A stretch of DNA of 64,000 nt from Pseudorhodoplanes sp. (lineage in GTDB: Bacteria; Pseudomonadota; Alphaproteobacteria; Rhizobiales; Xanthobacteraceae), in the NCBI GenBank assembly GCA_022843165.1, contig JALHOD010000011.1:1-64000 (forward strand). The letters are read 5' to 3'. How positions within the stretch are numbered: position 1 is the stretch's first letter; every line of letters starts with the position of its first letter. This document shows, piece by piece, positions 19,514-28,799 of this stretch. A model generated the notes under the pieces. That model was not told the origin of the DNA, did not search any database, and saw only the letters and a list, made by a program, of their open reading frames with translations. The position numbers and the translations under genes are program-made.

Positions 19514-19768
19514 ATGACGGGTGCGCGGATTGCGGCAATTCTGATATTGCTTCTGGCCCAGCCGGCCGCTGCGCAGACGAATCTTCTGGGCGGTGGCGTC
19601 GACAAGCCGGTCACAAGGGATGACGTCGAAAAGAAAGAGGCCCGGGAGAAAGCCTACAGGGACAGCCTGAAGAAGATTCCGGAGCAGAAGGCGCCGAACG
19701 ATCCCTGGGGCGATGTGCGCAATGCCGGCGCGCCGGCCTCCGGCAAGCCTCAGCAAAAGACAAGATAA
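19514..19768 (+). CDS. Small secreted protein of unknown function
   Basis: 84 residues: a signal peptide (about 1-20, cleavage after AAA) then a hydrophilic, charged segment (DDVEKKEAREKAYRDSLKKI) and PNDPWGDVR near the C-terminus. Similar short exported proteins with a KIP...NDPWG motif are, as far as I recall, widespread and unnamed in Rhizobiales. GGAGAG precedes the ATG. It follows the ArsC-like gene and may share its transcript. No enzymatic motif was seen. Confidence 0.8.
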   Translation: MTGARIAAILILLLAQPAAAQTNLLGGGVDKPVTRDDVEKKEAREKAYRDSLKKIPEQKAPNDPWGDVRNAGAPASGKPQQKTR

Positions 19769-19775
19769 TCCGGTC

Positions 19776-20783
19776 TCATCGCGGCGGCGGCAACGGCTCG
19801 CCCAGCGCGCGCCGCCAGATCCAGTTCAGTCCGCGGCCGAGGTCATGCATCTCGCGAAACGATCGCGGCGTGACGATTGCGAAGGTCGGGCTCTGCCGCT
19901 GCGCCACCACGAAGTTGAAACTGTAATAAGGCTCCTGGCCCATGCGCAGGTCGGTGATGACCGCGCGGCCGTCGCGCTCGCTCATCTTGAAAAAGCCGCG
20001 GCTGAACCAGGCGATGCGGTCGACGGACCAGTTTCCGCGCAGGGCGTCGTAAAGTTTTTCGCCGCGCGGAAATGACTCGAAGGTCATCTTGCGCTCGCGA
20101 TCCAGCACCGAATGGAAGCCTTCGAGATAGCCCTGCGGCGTGATCGCCACCACCCGCCACAGCACGGTGTTGAGCGCGGTCGGCGTCACCAGCAGGCGCT
20201 CGACCTGATGGCCCTGCGCGCGCAGGGACTCTTCCGCGACGCCTTTCACATGATGCTGCGCCACGATGCTCCAGCCGAGATAGGCCGTGCTCACGACGAG
20301 TCCCGCGACGTTCCAGCGCCAGCCGCGCATGTCGCGCAGGCTCAGCGCCACGACAATGCCGATCAGGAGCGGCAGCGTGTAGAGCGGATCGATGATGAAC
20401 ATGCTGCCGATGGCGAAGGGCGTGTCGGTGAAGGGCAAACCGAGTTGCGTGCCGTAGACCGTGGTCCAGTCGAGCAGGGCGTGGGTGATCAGCGTGAGCC
20501 ACACCGCGAGCCACCAGCGGCCGAACTGGTGCATCTCGCGCAAGCCCTTGGCGGCGACAAAGGCGATCGGCACCGAGGCGAGCGTCTGCCAGAACAGCGC
20601 GTGGCTGTTGGCGCGATGGTAGGTCATGTTGCTGATCGGATCGCCGTGATTATAGAAGGCGTCGAGATCGGGCAGGGTGCCGGCGAGCGCGCCGATGGCG
20701 GCGGCTTTCCAGGGCCTGGTGCGCCGGCCCATGACGGCGAGGCCGATGGCGGCGCCAAGGGCGGCTTGCGACAGCGAATCCAT
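19776..20783 (-). CDS. Metal-dependent hydrolase-like membrane protein (DUF457/YdjM family)
   Basis: 335 residues. The N-terminal half has several hydrophobic helices carrying the family histidines and acidic residues: GTLPDLDAF, YHRANSHALFW and ITHALLDWTTVYG (about 35-115). These make up a putative metal site in YbcI/YdjM-type inner-membrane proteins. The C-terminal half (about 190-335) is soluble and lacks recognised motifs. Members are LexA-regulated in E. coli; no SOS box was seen here. Function unproven. Convergent with the small secreted protein gene. Confidence 0.82.
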   Translation of the reverse strand: MDSLSQAALGAAIGLAVMGRRTRPWKAAAIGALAGTLPDLDAFYNHGDPISNMTYHRANSHALFWQTLASVPIAFVAAKGLREMHQFGRWWLAVWLTLITHALLDWTTVYGTQLGLPFTDTPFAIGSMFIIDPLYTLPLLIGIVVALSLRDMRGWRWNVAGLVVSTAYLGWSIVAQHHVKGVAEESLRAQGHQVERLLVTPTALNTVLWRVVAITPQGYLEGFHSVLDRERKMTFESFPRGEKLYDALRGNWSVDRIAWFSRGFFKMSERDGRAVITDLRMGQEPYYSFNFVVAQRQSPTFAIVTPRSFREMHDLGRGLNWIWRRALGEPLPPPR

Positions 20784-20878
20784 GAGCGGAGTGTAGCCTT
20801 TCGCGCGAAAGCGGGATGACGGCGTGCGCGCCGATTCCGGCGTTAGATGGGCGGCGGTCGCCGCGTGCGAAAGGCCGC

Positions 20879-20907
20879 TTGACAGACTTGTGTGATAGGA
20901 TTATATT
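20879..20907 (+). promoter_or_regulatory. Consensus sigma-70 promoter at the head of dispersed repeat copy A
   Basis: TTGACA (20879-20884) and TATATT (20902-20907) are separated by exactly 17 bases. The box pair lies at the start of the repeat and points toward nnrU-panB. The second repeat copy has an equivalent TTGACA/TATAGT pair. Confidence 0.7.
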
Positions 20908-21350
20908 CCACATACCTCGTCCGCCGAGGGGCGCTGTCATGAGGCGTCGTGAGAGCGGGACGAAGGACGGGATGCCGTGGAGATACGCGGCGTCGCCGTC
21001 CTGGACGGCGGCGGGCAATTCCCGCCCTCGGCCGGTGCGGCGCCCGCGCGCGTGGTTCGCAGCCACGCTCCCGGGCGACGGCGGGGCTCCGCCCGGAGGC
21101 ACAACGGCCTTCTGCCAGGAGCTGGCTGATGACAGGCGGCCCCGGTCGGCCGCCGTCAAAAGCGCGGCCCGCCGTCGCAGTGAAAACGCCGCCGACGGTG
21201 CGCCGAGAGGCGGCTGCGTTGTTCGCGCAACGCGGCATTATCAGGAACGGCCCTGCGTCTTTCGGCGCGCCGTCCCCCCTCTTTTTGTTGAAGAGGGACA
21301 AAGCGAATGAAGGCGATCCCGGCGCCTCAAACAATACGGGCGATGGCGCG
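20899..21350 (+). repeat. Dispersed GC-rich repeat, copy A
   Basis: About 450 bases recur in inverted orientation near the window end. The shared part begins at GATTATA, continues with CCTCGTCCGCCGAGG and about 240 bases at roughly nine-tenths identity by eye, then diverges, and ends with a shared 38-base block starting GGCGATCCCGGCGCC. Reading frames stay open on both strands; the forward one (ATG at 20939, 123 codons, opening RRRESGTKDGM) has low-complexity Arg/Pro content and is probably not a functional protein. The repeat ends 83 bases before nnrU in the same orientation. No transposase is present. Confidence 0.8.
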
Positions 21351-21433
21351 CGTCTGCGTCCGGGTTGCACCTTGCCACGCCGGATCATCTCCTCTACTGG
21401 AACTCGTCCAGTCTGGGCCAACCGGGTGATGTC

Positions 21434-22018
21434 ATGGGTCTTGCGATAATGATCCTCGGGCTTGCCGTGTTCATCGGCGGCCATCTGTTCACCACGCGGC
21501 GCGCGGCGCGGGCGGACCTGATCGCGAAGATCGGCGAGAATGCCTACAAGGGCGTCTATTCGCTGGTGGCCTTCCTCGGTCTGGCGCTGATCGTGTACGG
21601 CTTTGCGCAATATCGCGCGACCGGCTGGATCGAGGTCTGGTCGCCGCCGTCCTGGACGCGGCATCTGGCATCGCTGCTGGTGCTGCTGGCCATAATCTGC
21701 CTCGTCGCCGCCTACAGCCCCGGCCATATCAAGCGCGTGCTGAAGCATCCGATGCTGGTTGGCGTGAAGCTGTGGGCGCTGGCGCATCTGATCACCAACG
21801 GCGATCTCGGATCGATCATCCTGTTTGGATCCCTTCTCGGCTGGGCGGTGATCGACCGCATCTCGCTCAAGCGCCGCACCGATCCCGGCGCGCCGCTGAT
21901 TCCGGTCGGCGGCTGGCCGCGCGACGCGATTGCAATTGTCGGCGGTCTCGTCCTGTATCTCGTCTTGGGGCTCTGGTTCCATCCCTATGTGATCGGCGTT
22001 CCCGCGTTCGGCAGGTAA
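21434..22018 (+). CDS. NnrU-family membrane protein
   Basis: 194 residues with five or six hydrophobic helices, including LAVFIGGHLFTTRRAARADLI and VKLWALAHLITNGDLGSIILFG, the conserved core of NnrU proteins. NnrU was first linked to denitrification in Rhodobacter and is related to 15-cis-zeta-carotene isomerase; no denitrification genes are present here. The ATG is chosen because the first helix starts there; upstream residues belong to the end of the dispersed-repeat region. The stop is 3 bases from the panB ATG, so the two are co-transcribed. Confidence 0.85.
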   Translation: MGLAIMILGLAVFIGGHLFTTRRAARADLIAKIGENAYKGVYSLVAFLGLALIVYGFAQYRATGWIEVWSPPSWTRHLASLLVLLAIICLVAAYSPGHIKRVLKHPMLVGVKLWALAHLITNGDLGSIILFGSLLGWAVIDRISLKRRTDPGAPLIPVGGWPRDAIAIVGGLVLYLVLGLWFHPYVIGVPAFGR

Positions 22019-22021
22019 GTG

Positions 22022-22849
22022 ATGTCCACACAGCAAGAGATCCGGCGCCTCACCGCGCCCGACATCCGCGCCCGCAAGAACGGCGATCCGATCGTCGCGC
22101 TCACCTCATATCACGCGCATACCGCGCGGCTGGTCGACAAATATTGCGACGTGATCCTGGTCGGCGATTCCCTCGGCATGGTCATGCACGGGCTCGAGAC
22201 CACGGTGCCGGTCACGCTCGAGATGATGATCCTGCAGGGGCATGCGGTGATGCGCGGTTCGCAGCATGCGCTGGTGGTCGTGGACATGCCGTTCGGCTCC
22301 TACGAGGCGTCGAAGGAGCAGGCCTTTGCGTCCGCGGCGCGCGTCCTGAAGGAAACCACCTGCGGCGCGATCAAGCTCGAAGGCGGCGCGCGCATGGCGG
22401 AGACCATCCGCTTCCTCGCCGAGCGCGGCGTGCCGGTGATGGCGCATGTCGGTCTCACGCCGCAGGCGATCAACACCATCGGCTCGTTCCGGGCGCAGGG
22501 CCGCGAGGAGGCCGACTGGGCGGCGATCGAAAACGATGCGAAAGCAGTGAGCGAGGCGGGCGCCTTCTCGGTGGTGATCGAGGCGGTGGCCGAGCCGCTG
22601 GCGCGCAAGATCACCGGGCAGATTCCGATCCCGACCATCGGCATCGGCGCCAGTTCGGCCTGCGACGGCCAGATCCTGGTGCTGGAGGACATGCTCGGCC
22701 TGTCGCCGCGGGTGCCGAAATTCGTCAAACGTTATGGCGATCTCGGACCCGGCATCGAGGCCGCTATCAAGGGCTATGCCGCCGAGGTGCGGTCCCGGGC
22801 CTTTCCAGGCCCCGACCATGTCTATGGCATGAAGGCGAAAAAGCCGTGA
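22022..22849 (+). CDS. panB: 3-methyl-2-oxobutanoate hydroxymethyltransferase
   Basis: First step of pantothenate synthesis: hydroxymethyl transfer from 5,10-methylene-THF to 2-oxoisovalerate. The TIM-barrel product of 275 residues shows the metal and substrate motifs [29 protein letters not shown] (Glu/Lys) and HVGLTPQ. Length is normal. A GTG one codon earlier is possible; ATG is taken. panC is not adjacent. Transcription may depend on the promoter in the upstream dispersed repeat. Confidence 0.95.
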   Translation: MSTQQEIRRLTAPDIRARKNGDPIVALTSYHAHTARLVDKYCDVILVGDSLGMVMHGLETTVPVTLEMMILQGHAVMRGSQHALVVVDMPFGSYEASKEQAFASAARVLKETTCGAIKLEGGARMAETIRFLAERGVPVMAHVGLTPQAINTIGSFRAQGREEADWAAIENDAKAVSEAGAFSVVIEAVAEPLARKITGQIPIPTIGIGASSACDGQILVLEDMLGLSPRVPKFVKRYGDLGPGIEAAIKGYAAEVRSRAFPGPDHVYGMKAKKP

Positions 22850-22984
22850 TTTCACGGCGTTAACGCTGCCGGGAGGAGGCTTTGCCTTGCCCGCGCCACA
22901 TGGCTATTTTACCCGCCATTCCGAGACATCGTTGCGTGGCCCTGCTATGGGGAGGGCCGTTTCACCATCCGCCGGGGACCGACA

Positions 22985-23638
22985 TTGGCCGACATCTTTC
23001 ATGAAGTAGACGAGGACATCCGGCGCGAGCGTCTGAACAAGCTGTGGAATCGCTTTGGTCCGTACCTGATCGGGCTGGCCTTGCTGATCGTGGTCGGGAT
23101 CGGCGGCTGGCGCGGTTACGAATACCTGCAATTGCAGAAGGCGGCCGAGGCCAGCACGCAATTCGAGGCGGCCGTGGCGCTGGCCGAGGCCGGCAAGCCG
23201 GCGGAGGCCGAGGCCGCTTTTGCGAAACTCGCCCAGGATGCCGGGACCGCGGCCTACCGCACGATGTCGCGTCTGCGCCAGGCCGCCGCCCTGAGCCAGA
23301 GCGATCCCAAAGCCGCCGTCGCCGCATTCGATGCGGTCGCGGCCGATGGCAGCGCCGGCCGGAACTTTCAGGATCTGGCGGCCCTGCGCGCCGGATTCAT
23401 TCTGGTGGACACCGCCTCGCTGGACGACATGAAGCAGCGGCTAGAGCCGCTTACCGGGGCGCAGCGCACCTTCCGCCATTCCGCGCGCGAACTCATGGCG
23501 CTGTCGGCCTGGCGCGCCGGAAACATGCCGGAAGCGAAGCGCTGGTCCGATCTGATCATTGGCGATGCCGAGAGTCCGGCCGGCATGCGTCAGCGCATGG
23601 AAGCCTTGCTGGCGCTGACCAGCGAAGCCAAGGGATAA
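22985..23638 (+). CDS. YfgM-like tetratricopeptide membrane protein
   Basis: 217 residues. A short cytoplasmic N-terminus (DIFHEVDEDIRRERLNKLW) precedes one transmembrane helix (about 25-45), then a periplasmic Ala-rich TPR-like domain. This is the layout of YfgM, a SecYEG-associated periplasmic chaperone, and the gene sits two genes before der as in E. coli (yfgM-bamB-der). The TTG start follows GGGGAC. Its TAA overlaps the next ATG (TAATG). Confidence 0.85.
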   Translation: MADIFHEVDEDIRRERLNKLWNRFGPYLIGLALLIVVGIGGWRGYEYLQLQKAAEASTQFEAAVALAEAGKPAEAEAAFAKLAQDAGTAAYRTMSRLRQAAALSQSDPKAAVAAFDAVAADGSAGRNFQDLAALRAGFILVDTASLDDMKQRLEPLTGAQRTFRHSARELMALSAWRAGNMPEAKRWSDLIIGDAESPAGMRQRMEALLALTSEAKG

Positions 23639-24105
23639 TGCCGATGCGCCGCGCCCGTTCGCTCCATCGGCTGGTGACCGCGGCGTTTCTCATAACGTCA
23701 GGGCTTGGACTCGGTGCCTGCGAGCAGATGGCGGACCTGATTCCGGATTCCAAGAAGCCGCTGCCCGGGGAACGCAAGCCGCTGTTTCCCGAAGGCGTGC
23801 CGGGCGTGACGCAGGGCGTGCCGCCCGAACTCGTGCGCGGCCAGCAGGCGCAGGGACAGCCCGGTGCTCCGATCGAGCCGCCGCCGGTTCAGCAGCAGGC
23901 CGAAGAGAAACCGAAACCCAAGCCGAAGCCGAAAGTGCAACGGACCGTGCGCCAGCCTGCGGCAACCCAGCAGGAGCCGCAGCCTCAGCAACAGGCCGCG
24001 CCGGCGCAGCAGCAGACCTCGCCCTGGCCATCGCAGCCACAGCAGCAGCCTGCGCAAGCCTCGCCATGGCCCTCCGCTCCGTCTCCGGGTACGTTCACGC
24101 GCTGA
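23638..24105 (+). CDS. Pro/Gln-rich lipoprotein in the bamB position
   Basis: 155 residues. Signal peptide with lipobox LGAC (Cys about 31), then a conserved-looking stretch [19 protein letters not shown], then a long low-complexity Pro/Gln/Lys tail ([14 protein letters not shown], two SPWPS repeats). The position between yfgM-like and der is that of bamB, but there is no beta-propeller. I recall Rhizobiales BamB homologues whose N-terminus carries a similar [10 protein letters not shown] segment, so this may be a truncated or replaced BamB; that is inference. Start overlaps the preceding stop and follows AAGGGA. Confidence 0.75.
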   Translation: MPMRRARSLHRLVTAAFLITSGLGLGACEQMADLIPDSKKPLPGERKPLFPEGVPGVTQGVPPELVRGQQAQGQPGAPIEPPPVQQQAEEKPKPKPKPKVQRTVRQPAATQQEPQPQQQAAPAQQQTSPWPSQPQQQPAQASPWPSAPSPGTFTR

Positions 24106-24163
24106 CCCCTTTCATTCCGCGCGAAGCGTTCTCACGGCTTCCCGCTGCAAAGTCTCGCGCTTC

Positions 24164-25531
24164 ATGAGCTTCACAGTCGCAATCATCGGCCGGCCGAATG
24201 TCGGCAAATCGACGCTGTTCAACCGACTGGTGGGACGGCGGCTGGCGATTGTCGACGATATGCCGGGCGTGACCCGCGACCGTCGCGCCGGCGAGGCGCG
24301 GCTCGGCGATCTGGCCTTCACCGTATTCGACACGCCGGGCTTGGAGGAGGCGAGCGCGGCCTCGCTCGCCGGCCGCATGGTGGAGCAAACCAAGGCTGCG
24401 ATCGCCGATGCCGACGCCGTGTTCTTCCTGGTGGATGCACGGGCAGGCCTGCTGCCGGCCGATCGCATCTTTGCGGACCTGATCCGCAAGTCGGGCAAGC
24501 CTGCCGTTCTGGTCGCCAACAAGAGCGAGGGCAAAGCCGGTGCGAGCGGCGCGCTGGAAGCCTATGCGCTCGGATTTGGCGAACCGGTCGCGGTTTCCGC
24601 CGAACACGGCGAGGGCATGTCCGATCTCTATGACGCGTTGCGCGCGGCTTTGCCGGAGCACACCGCTGCCGCCGAGGACGGCGGGGAAGACGAGGAGTCG
24701 GACGAGGCCCGCCCCATCCGGGTCGCCGTGGTGGGACGGCCGAATGCCGGCAAGTCCACGCTGGTCAACCGCCTGCTCGGCGAAGAGCGGCTGCTCACCG
24801 GGCCGGAAGCCGGCATCACGCGCGATTCCATCGCCGTCGATCTCGAATGGCATGGCCGCAAGTTCAAGTTTCACGACACCGCCGGCATGCGGCGCAAGTC
24901 GCGCATCGACGAGAAGCTTGAAAAGCTGTCGGTCGCCGATGCGCTCAACGCCATCCGCTTCGCCGACGTGGTGGTGCTGCTGATGGATTGCGCGCAGGAT
25001 TTCGAGGAACAGGATTTGCGGATCGCCGATCTGGTGGAGCGCGAGGGCCGCGCCCTGGTCATCGGCATGAACAAATGGGACCTGAAGGAGAGCGGCCGTC
25101 ACGCCATCGACAAGCTGCGCACCGAGACCGATCACTGGCTGCCGCAGGTCAAGGGCGTGCCGGTGATCGCCGTGTCGGGCCTGACGGGCGAGGGGCTCGA
25201 CCGCCTGATGCAGGCGGTGATCGACGCCCACACGGTCTGGAACAAGCGCGTGCCGACCGCCGCGCTCAATCGCTGGTTCGAGGACGCGACCTCGGCCAAT
25301 CCGCCGCCGGCGGTGTCGGGCCGGCGCCTGCGGCTGAACTACATCACGCAGGCGAAAGCGCGGCCGCCGAGCTTCATCGTTTTTTGCACCCGCGCCGATG
25401 CCGTTCCTGACTCGTACACGCGTTATCTCGTTAACGGATTGCGCGAGACGTTCGATTTGCCGGGGACGCCGATCCGCCTGACCTTGCGCGAAAAGGCGAA
25501 TCCGTATGCAAGTAAGAAACGGAAAACCTGA
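24164..25531 (+). CDS. der: Ribosome-assembly GTPase Der (EngA)
   Basis: Double-GTPase needed for 50S maturation. The first G domain has GRPNVGKST (about 9-17), DTPG and NKSE; the second has [13 protein letters not shown] and NKWD. The C-terminal KH-like domain (about 360-440) contains [12 protein letters not shown] and a basic tail. The ATG gives 455 residues, as usual; upstream in-frame residues overlap the lipoprotein gene and have no family similarity. The NKSE in place of NKxD in domain 1 is a common variant. The stop is 6 bases from the stop of the converging SDR gene. Confidence 0.95.
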   Translation: MSFTVAIIGRPNVGKSTLFNRLVGRRLAIVDDMPGVTRDRRAGEARLGDLAFTVFDTPGLEEASAASLAGRMVEQTKAAIADADAVFFLVDARAGLLPADRIFADLIRKSGKPAVLVANKSEGKAGASGALEAYALGFGEPVAVSAEHGEGMSDLYDALRAALPEHTAAAEDGGEDEESDEARPIRVAVVGRPNAGKSTLVNRLLGEERLLTGPEAGITRDSIAVDLEWHGRKFKFHDTAGMRRKSRIDEKLEKLSVADALNAIRFADVVVLLMDCAQDFEEQDLRIADLVEREGRALVIGMNKWDLKESGRHAIDKLRTETDHWLPQVKGVPVIAVSGLTGEGLDRLMQAVIDAHTVWNKRVPTAALNRWFEDATSANPPPAVSGRRLRLNYITQAKARPPSFIVFCTRADAVPDSYTRYLVNGLRETFDLPGTPIRLTLREKANPYASKKRKT

Positions 25532-25537
25532 CGCGGT

Positions 25538-26293
25538 TCAGATATCCGAGGGTTCGCCGAGCTTCAGGAAACGTTTGGCGGCATAGGAATAGATGAGGCC
25601 GCTTTGCTGCAGGCTTGGCAGGCACAGCTCGACGATTTTCTGAGCGACTTCATCCGGCGATTCAAGTTCGTCGGGATTTTTTCCGGGATAGGCCTGCGCA
25701 TGAAGCTTGGTGCGGACGGGGCCGGGCGAGATCAGATTAACCTTTAACGAGGTCGACGCCGTCTCAGCCGCCCAAGCTTGCACCATGGCATTCAACGCAG
25801 ATTTCGAAACGGAATAGGGCGCCCAATAGGCGCGTCCGAGCCAGGCGGTCGCCGAAGTAACGAATAAGGCACGGCCGGCGTCGGATTGCCTCAGCAGCGG
25901 CTCCATCCAGCGGATCAGGTGCCAGTTGGCGGTGACATTCACCGCCATCACGTCATCCCACACTTTCGGCTCGACATGCGAAAGCGGCGACAGCACGCCG
26001 AGAATGCCGGCATTGCCGACCAGAATATCGAGCTTGCCATAGCGCTCGGAGAGCGCGGCGCTCAGGCGTGCGATGCCGTCGGTATCCTTGATATCAAGCG
26101 GGACAAGCGTCGCCGTCCCGCCGGTCTTGGAGATCTCGTCGTCGAGCTCTTCCAGGCCGCCGACAGTGCGGGCCACCGCGACCACATGTGCGCCGGCCTT
26201 GGCGAGGGCGAGCGCGGTGGCGCGTCCGATGCCGCGCGAGGCGCCGGTGACAAGTGCGATACGGCCGGAAAGGGGTTTACTCAAATTGATCAC
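25538..26293 (-). CDS. Short-chain dehydrogenase/reductase
   Basis: About 251 residues from a GTG start. Cofactor motif TGASRGIGRA, NAG (VGNAGILG), and the catalytic Ser...YxxxK (VTSATAWLGRAYWAPYSVSK) are all present, so the enzyme should be active. Arg/Thr after the first strand suggests NADP. Substrate unknown. The start is uncertain: GTG (V-I-N-L-S-K) gives normal family length, while TTG codons up to 26404 would add about 37 unrelated residues. Last gene of the dnaB-to-purF minus-strand run. Confidence 0.85.
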   Translation of the reverse strand: MINLSKPLSGRIALVTGASRGIGRATALALAKAGAHVVAVARTVGGLEELDDEISKTGGTATLVPLDIKDTDGIARLSAALSERYGKLDILVGNAGILGVLSPLSHVEPKVWDDVMAVNVTANWHLIRWMEPLLRQSDAGRALFVTSATAWLGRAYWAPYSVSKSALNAMVQAWAAETASTSLKVNLISPGPVRTKLHAQAYPGKNPDELESPDEVAQKIVELCLPSLQQSGLIYSYAAKRFLKLGEPSDI

Positions 26294-26428
26294 GCCGGAT
26301 GAAGGGCTGGGGAGGCGCAATCCATAATTGACGCCCTCCGGAAACACAAATCCGCACGGATAGACTGCTGCGGAGATGAGGGCATGACGGCAAAGGCCGG
26401 GCAACCTGCCGGCGCAGGCTCGCGCCGA

Positions 26429-27916
26429 TCAGCTCGCTTCCGCCAGCAACGATAATTGCCGCGGCATCTGCGCCGTGACGCTCTGGTCGGTGAGCGGGGT
26501 GGGGTAATCGCCGGTGAAACAGTGATCGGTGAATTGCGGGCGCGCCGGATCGCGCGGGCCGACACCCATCGCCTTGTAGATGCCCTCGACCGACAGGAAG
26601 GCGAGCGAATCCGCGCCGATGAACTGGCGCATGCTTTCCAGATCGTGGGTGGCCGCCAGCAACTTGTCCTGTTCGGGCGTGTCGATGCCGTAATAATCGG
26701 GATGCGTGATCGGCGGGGACGCGATGCGGAAATGCACCTCCTTGGCGCCGGCATCGCGCATCATCTGCACGATCTTGGTCGAGGTCGTGCCGCGCACGAT
26801 CGAGTCGTCGATCAGCACGATGCGCTTGCCTTGCACCACGGCGCGGTTGGCGCTGTGTTTCAGCCGCACGCCGAGCGCGCGGATCTGCTGGGTCGGCTCG
26901 ATGAAGGTGCGGCCGACATAGTGATTGCGGATGATGCCGAGATCGAAGGGAATGCCGGACGCCTGCGAATAGCCCAGCGCGGCCGGCACGCCGGAATCCG
27001 GCACCGGCACGATGACATCGGCATCGGCCGGTGATTCAGCGGCGAGCTGCGCGCCCATGGTCTTGCGCACCTCGTAAACCGAACGCCCGCCGACGATCGA
27101 ATCCGGACGGGCGAAGTAGATATATTCGAAAATGCAGGGCCGCGGCGTCATCGGCGGGAACGGCTTGTGGGTTTGCGCGCCCTTTTCGTCGAAGATGATC
27201 ACTTCGCCATTCTCGATATCGCGCACATATTTTGCGCCGATGATGTCGAGCGCGCAGGTCTCCGACGCCAGGATCGGGCAGCCGTCGAGCTGGCCCAGCA
27301 CAAGCGGGCGGATGCCGAGCGGATCGCGCGCGCCCACCAGCTTCTTGTTGGTCAGGCCGACGAACGAATATGCGCCTTCCAGCGCGCGCAGGCCGTCGAT
27401 GAAGCGGTCGACAAAGCGCGGTTTGTGCGAGCGGGCGACCAGATGCAGCATCACCTCGGTATCGGTGGTGGACTGCATGATCGCGCCTTCATGCACCAGC
27501 TCGCGGCGCAGCGTCAGGCCGTTGGTCAGATTGCCGTTATGTCCGATGGCGAAACCGAAGGGATCGAGTTCGGCGAAGAGCGGCTGCACGTTGCGTAGCA
27601 GCGTCTCGCCGGTGGTCGAATAGCGCACATGGCCGACGGCCGACATGCCGGGCAGGCGGTCGATCACCGCGCGGTCGGAGAAGGTGTCGCCGACCAAGCC
27701 GAGCCGGCGCTCGGAATGGAAGCGCTTGCCGTCGAAGGACACGATGCCGGCGGCTTCCTGGCCGCGATGCTGGAGCGCGTGCAGGCCGAGCGCGGTGATG
27801 GCGGCGGCGTCGGGATGGCCGAAGATGCCGAAGACCCCGCATTCCTCGCGCAGGCGATCGGCATTGAGGTCGAGGTCGTGCTGGCGGGACGGAGAATCGT
27901 TATTGGCTGCGGTCAT
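26429..27916 (-). CDS. purF: Amidophosphoribosyltransferase
   Basis: First committed step of purine synthesis, using glutamine and PRPP. An N-terminal propeptide of about 25 residues precedes the Ntn nucleophile Cys26 (REECGVFGIFGH). The glutaminase domain includes HNGNLTN, and the PRPP loop is VLIDDSIVRGTTS. The ATG with ACGAGG upstream is chosen over a TTG four codons earlier. The gene lies 30 bases after cvpA, the classic cvpA-purF pair. The 495 residues are normal. Two other purine genes, guaB and guaA, are in this window. Confidence 0.95.
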   Translation of the reverse strand: MTAANNDSPSRQHDLDLNADRLREECGVFGIFGHPDAAAITALGLHALQHRGQEAAGIVSFDGKRFHSERRLGLVGDTFSDRAVIDRLPGMSAVGHVRYSTTGETLLRNVQPLFAELDPFGFAIGHNGNLTNGLTLRRELVHEGAIMQSTTDTEVMLHLVARSHKPRFVDRFIDGLRALEGAYSFVGLTNKKLVGARDPLGIRPLVLGQLDGCPILASETCALDIIGAKYVRDIENGEVIIFDEKGAQTHKPFPPMTPRPCIFEYIYFARPDSIVGGRSVYEVRKTMGAQLAAESPADADVIVPVPDSGVPAALGYSQASGIPFDLGIIRNHYVGRTFIEPTQQIRALGVRLKHSANRAVVQGKRIVLIDDSIVRGTTSTKIVQMMRDAGAKEVHFRIASPPITHPDYYGIDTPEQDKLLAATHDLESMRQFIGADSLAFLSVEGIYKAMGVGPRDPARPQFTDHCFTGDYPTPLTDQSVTAQMPRQLSLLAEAS

Positions 27917-27946
27917 CGCCTCGTCCAACTCTCCTGCGGCTGCCCG

Positions 27947-28618
27947 TTAACGCGCCGGGGCTGCTCGTGTCTCGATCAATTGCTGCATTCCGGCACGGTC
28001 GGAACGCTCATAGCCCTCGCCGGTGGTCCGGGCCGGATTAAGTGCCGGTCCGGTCTCGGAGCGCTGGCCCGGTGTCGCGGCCGGCGTTTCGGGCTCGTCG
28101 GCGCCGGGTTTCTTCAACCGCTTCAAGATGGTGCTTTCGGGGTCGTCCGGCAACATCGACTTAAGCCAATCCCCTGTGCCTGCAAGGACCACCCGCGATT
28201 TTGCGCCGGTAACCCAGCCTGGCTGGGATTTTTGCGGCACCAGCCAGTCGAAAAACAGGAAAGCGACCACCACGATGATGAGGCCCCGGCCAAGCCCGAA
28301 CAGAAATCCGAGGGTGCGGTCGAGCGCACCGATTCGGCTGTCGAGAATCATGTCCGAAATGCGCACGGTAATGACCGACACGATCAGCAGGGTGCCGAGA
28401 AAGACCCCGCCGATCACCGCCGCCTTCGCCACAATATCGTTATTGAAATATTGCTGGGCGTAGGGAACGAGGCGGTTGAACAGATAAAGGGTCGCCAAGG
28501 CGGCTGCGATCCAGGCTGCGATGGACAGGATTTCGCGCATGAACCCGCGGATCATGGCGAGCAGCCCCGAAATCAGCATGACGGCCAGAAGAATGATGTC
28601 GAGCAGAGTGATCGGCAT
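27947..28618 (-). CDS. cvpA: CvpA-family membrane protein
   Basis: 223 residues: four hydrophobic helices (about 5-25, 30-50, 65-90, 105-130) in the CvpA pattern, with conserved GLLAMIRGFMREILSIAAW at the first helix pair, then a disordered hydrophilic tail of about 80 residues rich in Pro/Glu/Thr. CvpA was named for colicin V export and affects envelope stress resistance and purF expression; mechanism remains unclear. Immediately upstream of purF. A 181-base gap separates it from radA. Confidence 0.9.
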   Translation of the reverse strand: MPITLLDIILLAVMLISGLLAMIRGFMREILSIAAWIAAALATLYLFNRLVPYAQQYFNNDIVAKAAVIGGVFLGTLLIVSVITVRISDMILDSRIGALDRTLGFLFGLGRGLIIVVVAFLFFDWLVPQKSQPGWVTGAKSRVVLAGTGDWLKSMLPDDPESTILKRLKKPGADEPETPAATPGQRSETGPALNPARTTGEGYERSDRAGMQQLIETRAAPAR

Positions 28619-28799
28619 TGCAACTCTTTTGGCCCCCGCTGTGAACGGGTGCCCCTGAAATCGCCGGCCTGGGCCGGACGGGCGGGCCTGTATAACCGCC
28701 TAAAAACGCCCCGTCATCCGTCTTGTCGCATGGTTCCCATAAGGCTGGCACTGGACCAAGGCGAATGGGTGGTTTGGGCCACAGGTCCGCTTTGAGGCC

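Noticed and set aside
20939-21310. 123-codon frame in repeat copy A as a protein gene
   Set aside because: Both strands are open and low-complexity, and copy B diverges mid-frame, so it is treated as repeat sequence. A short expressed peptide is not excluded.
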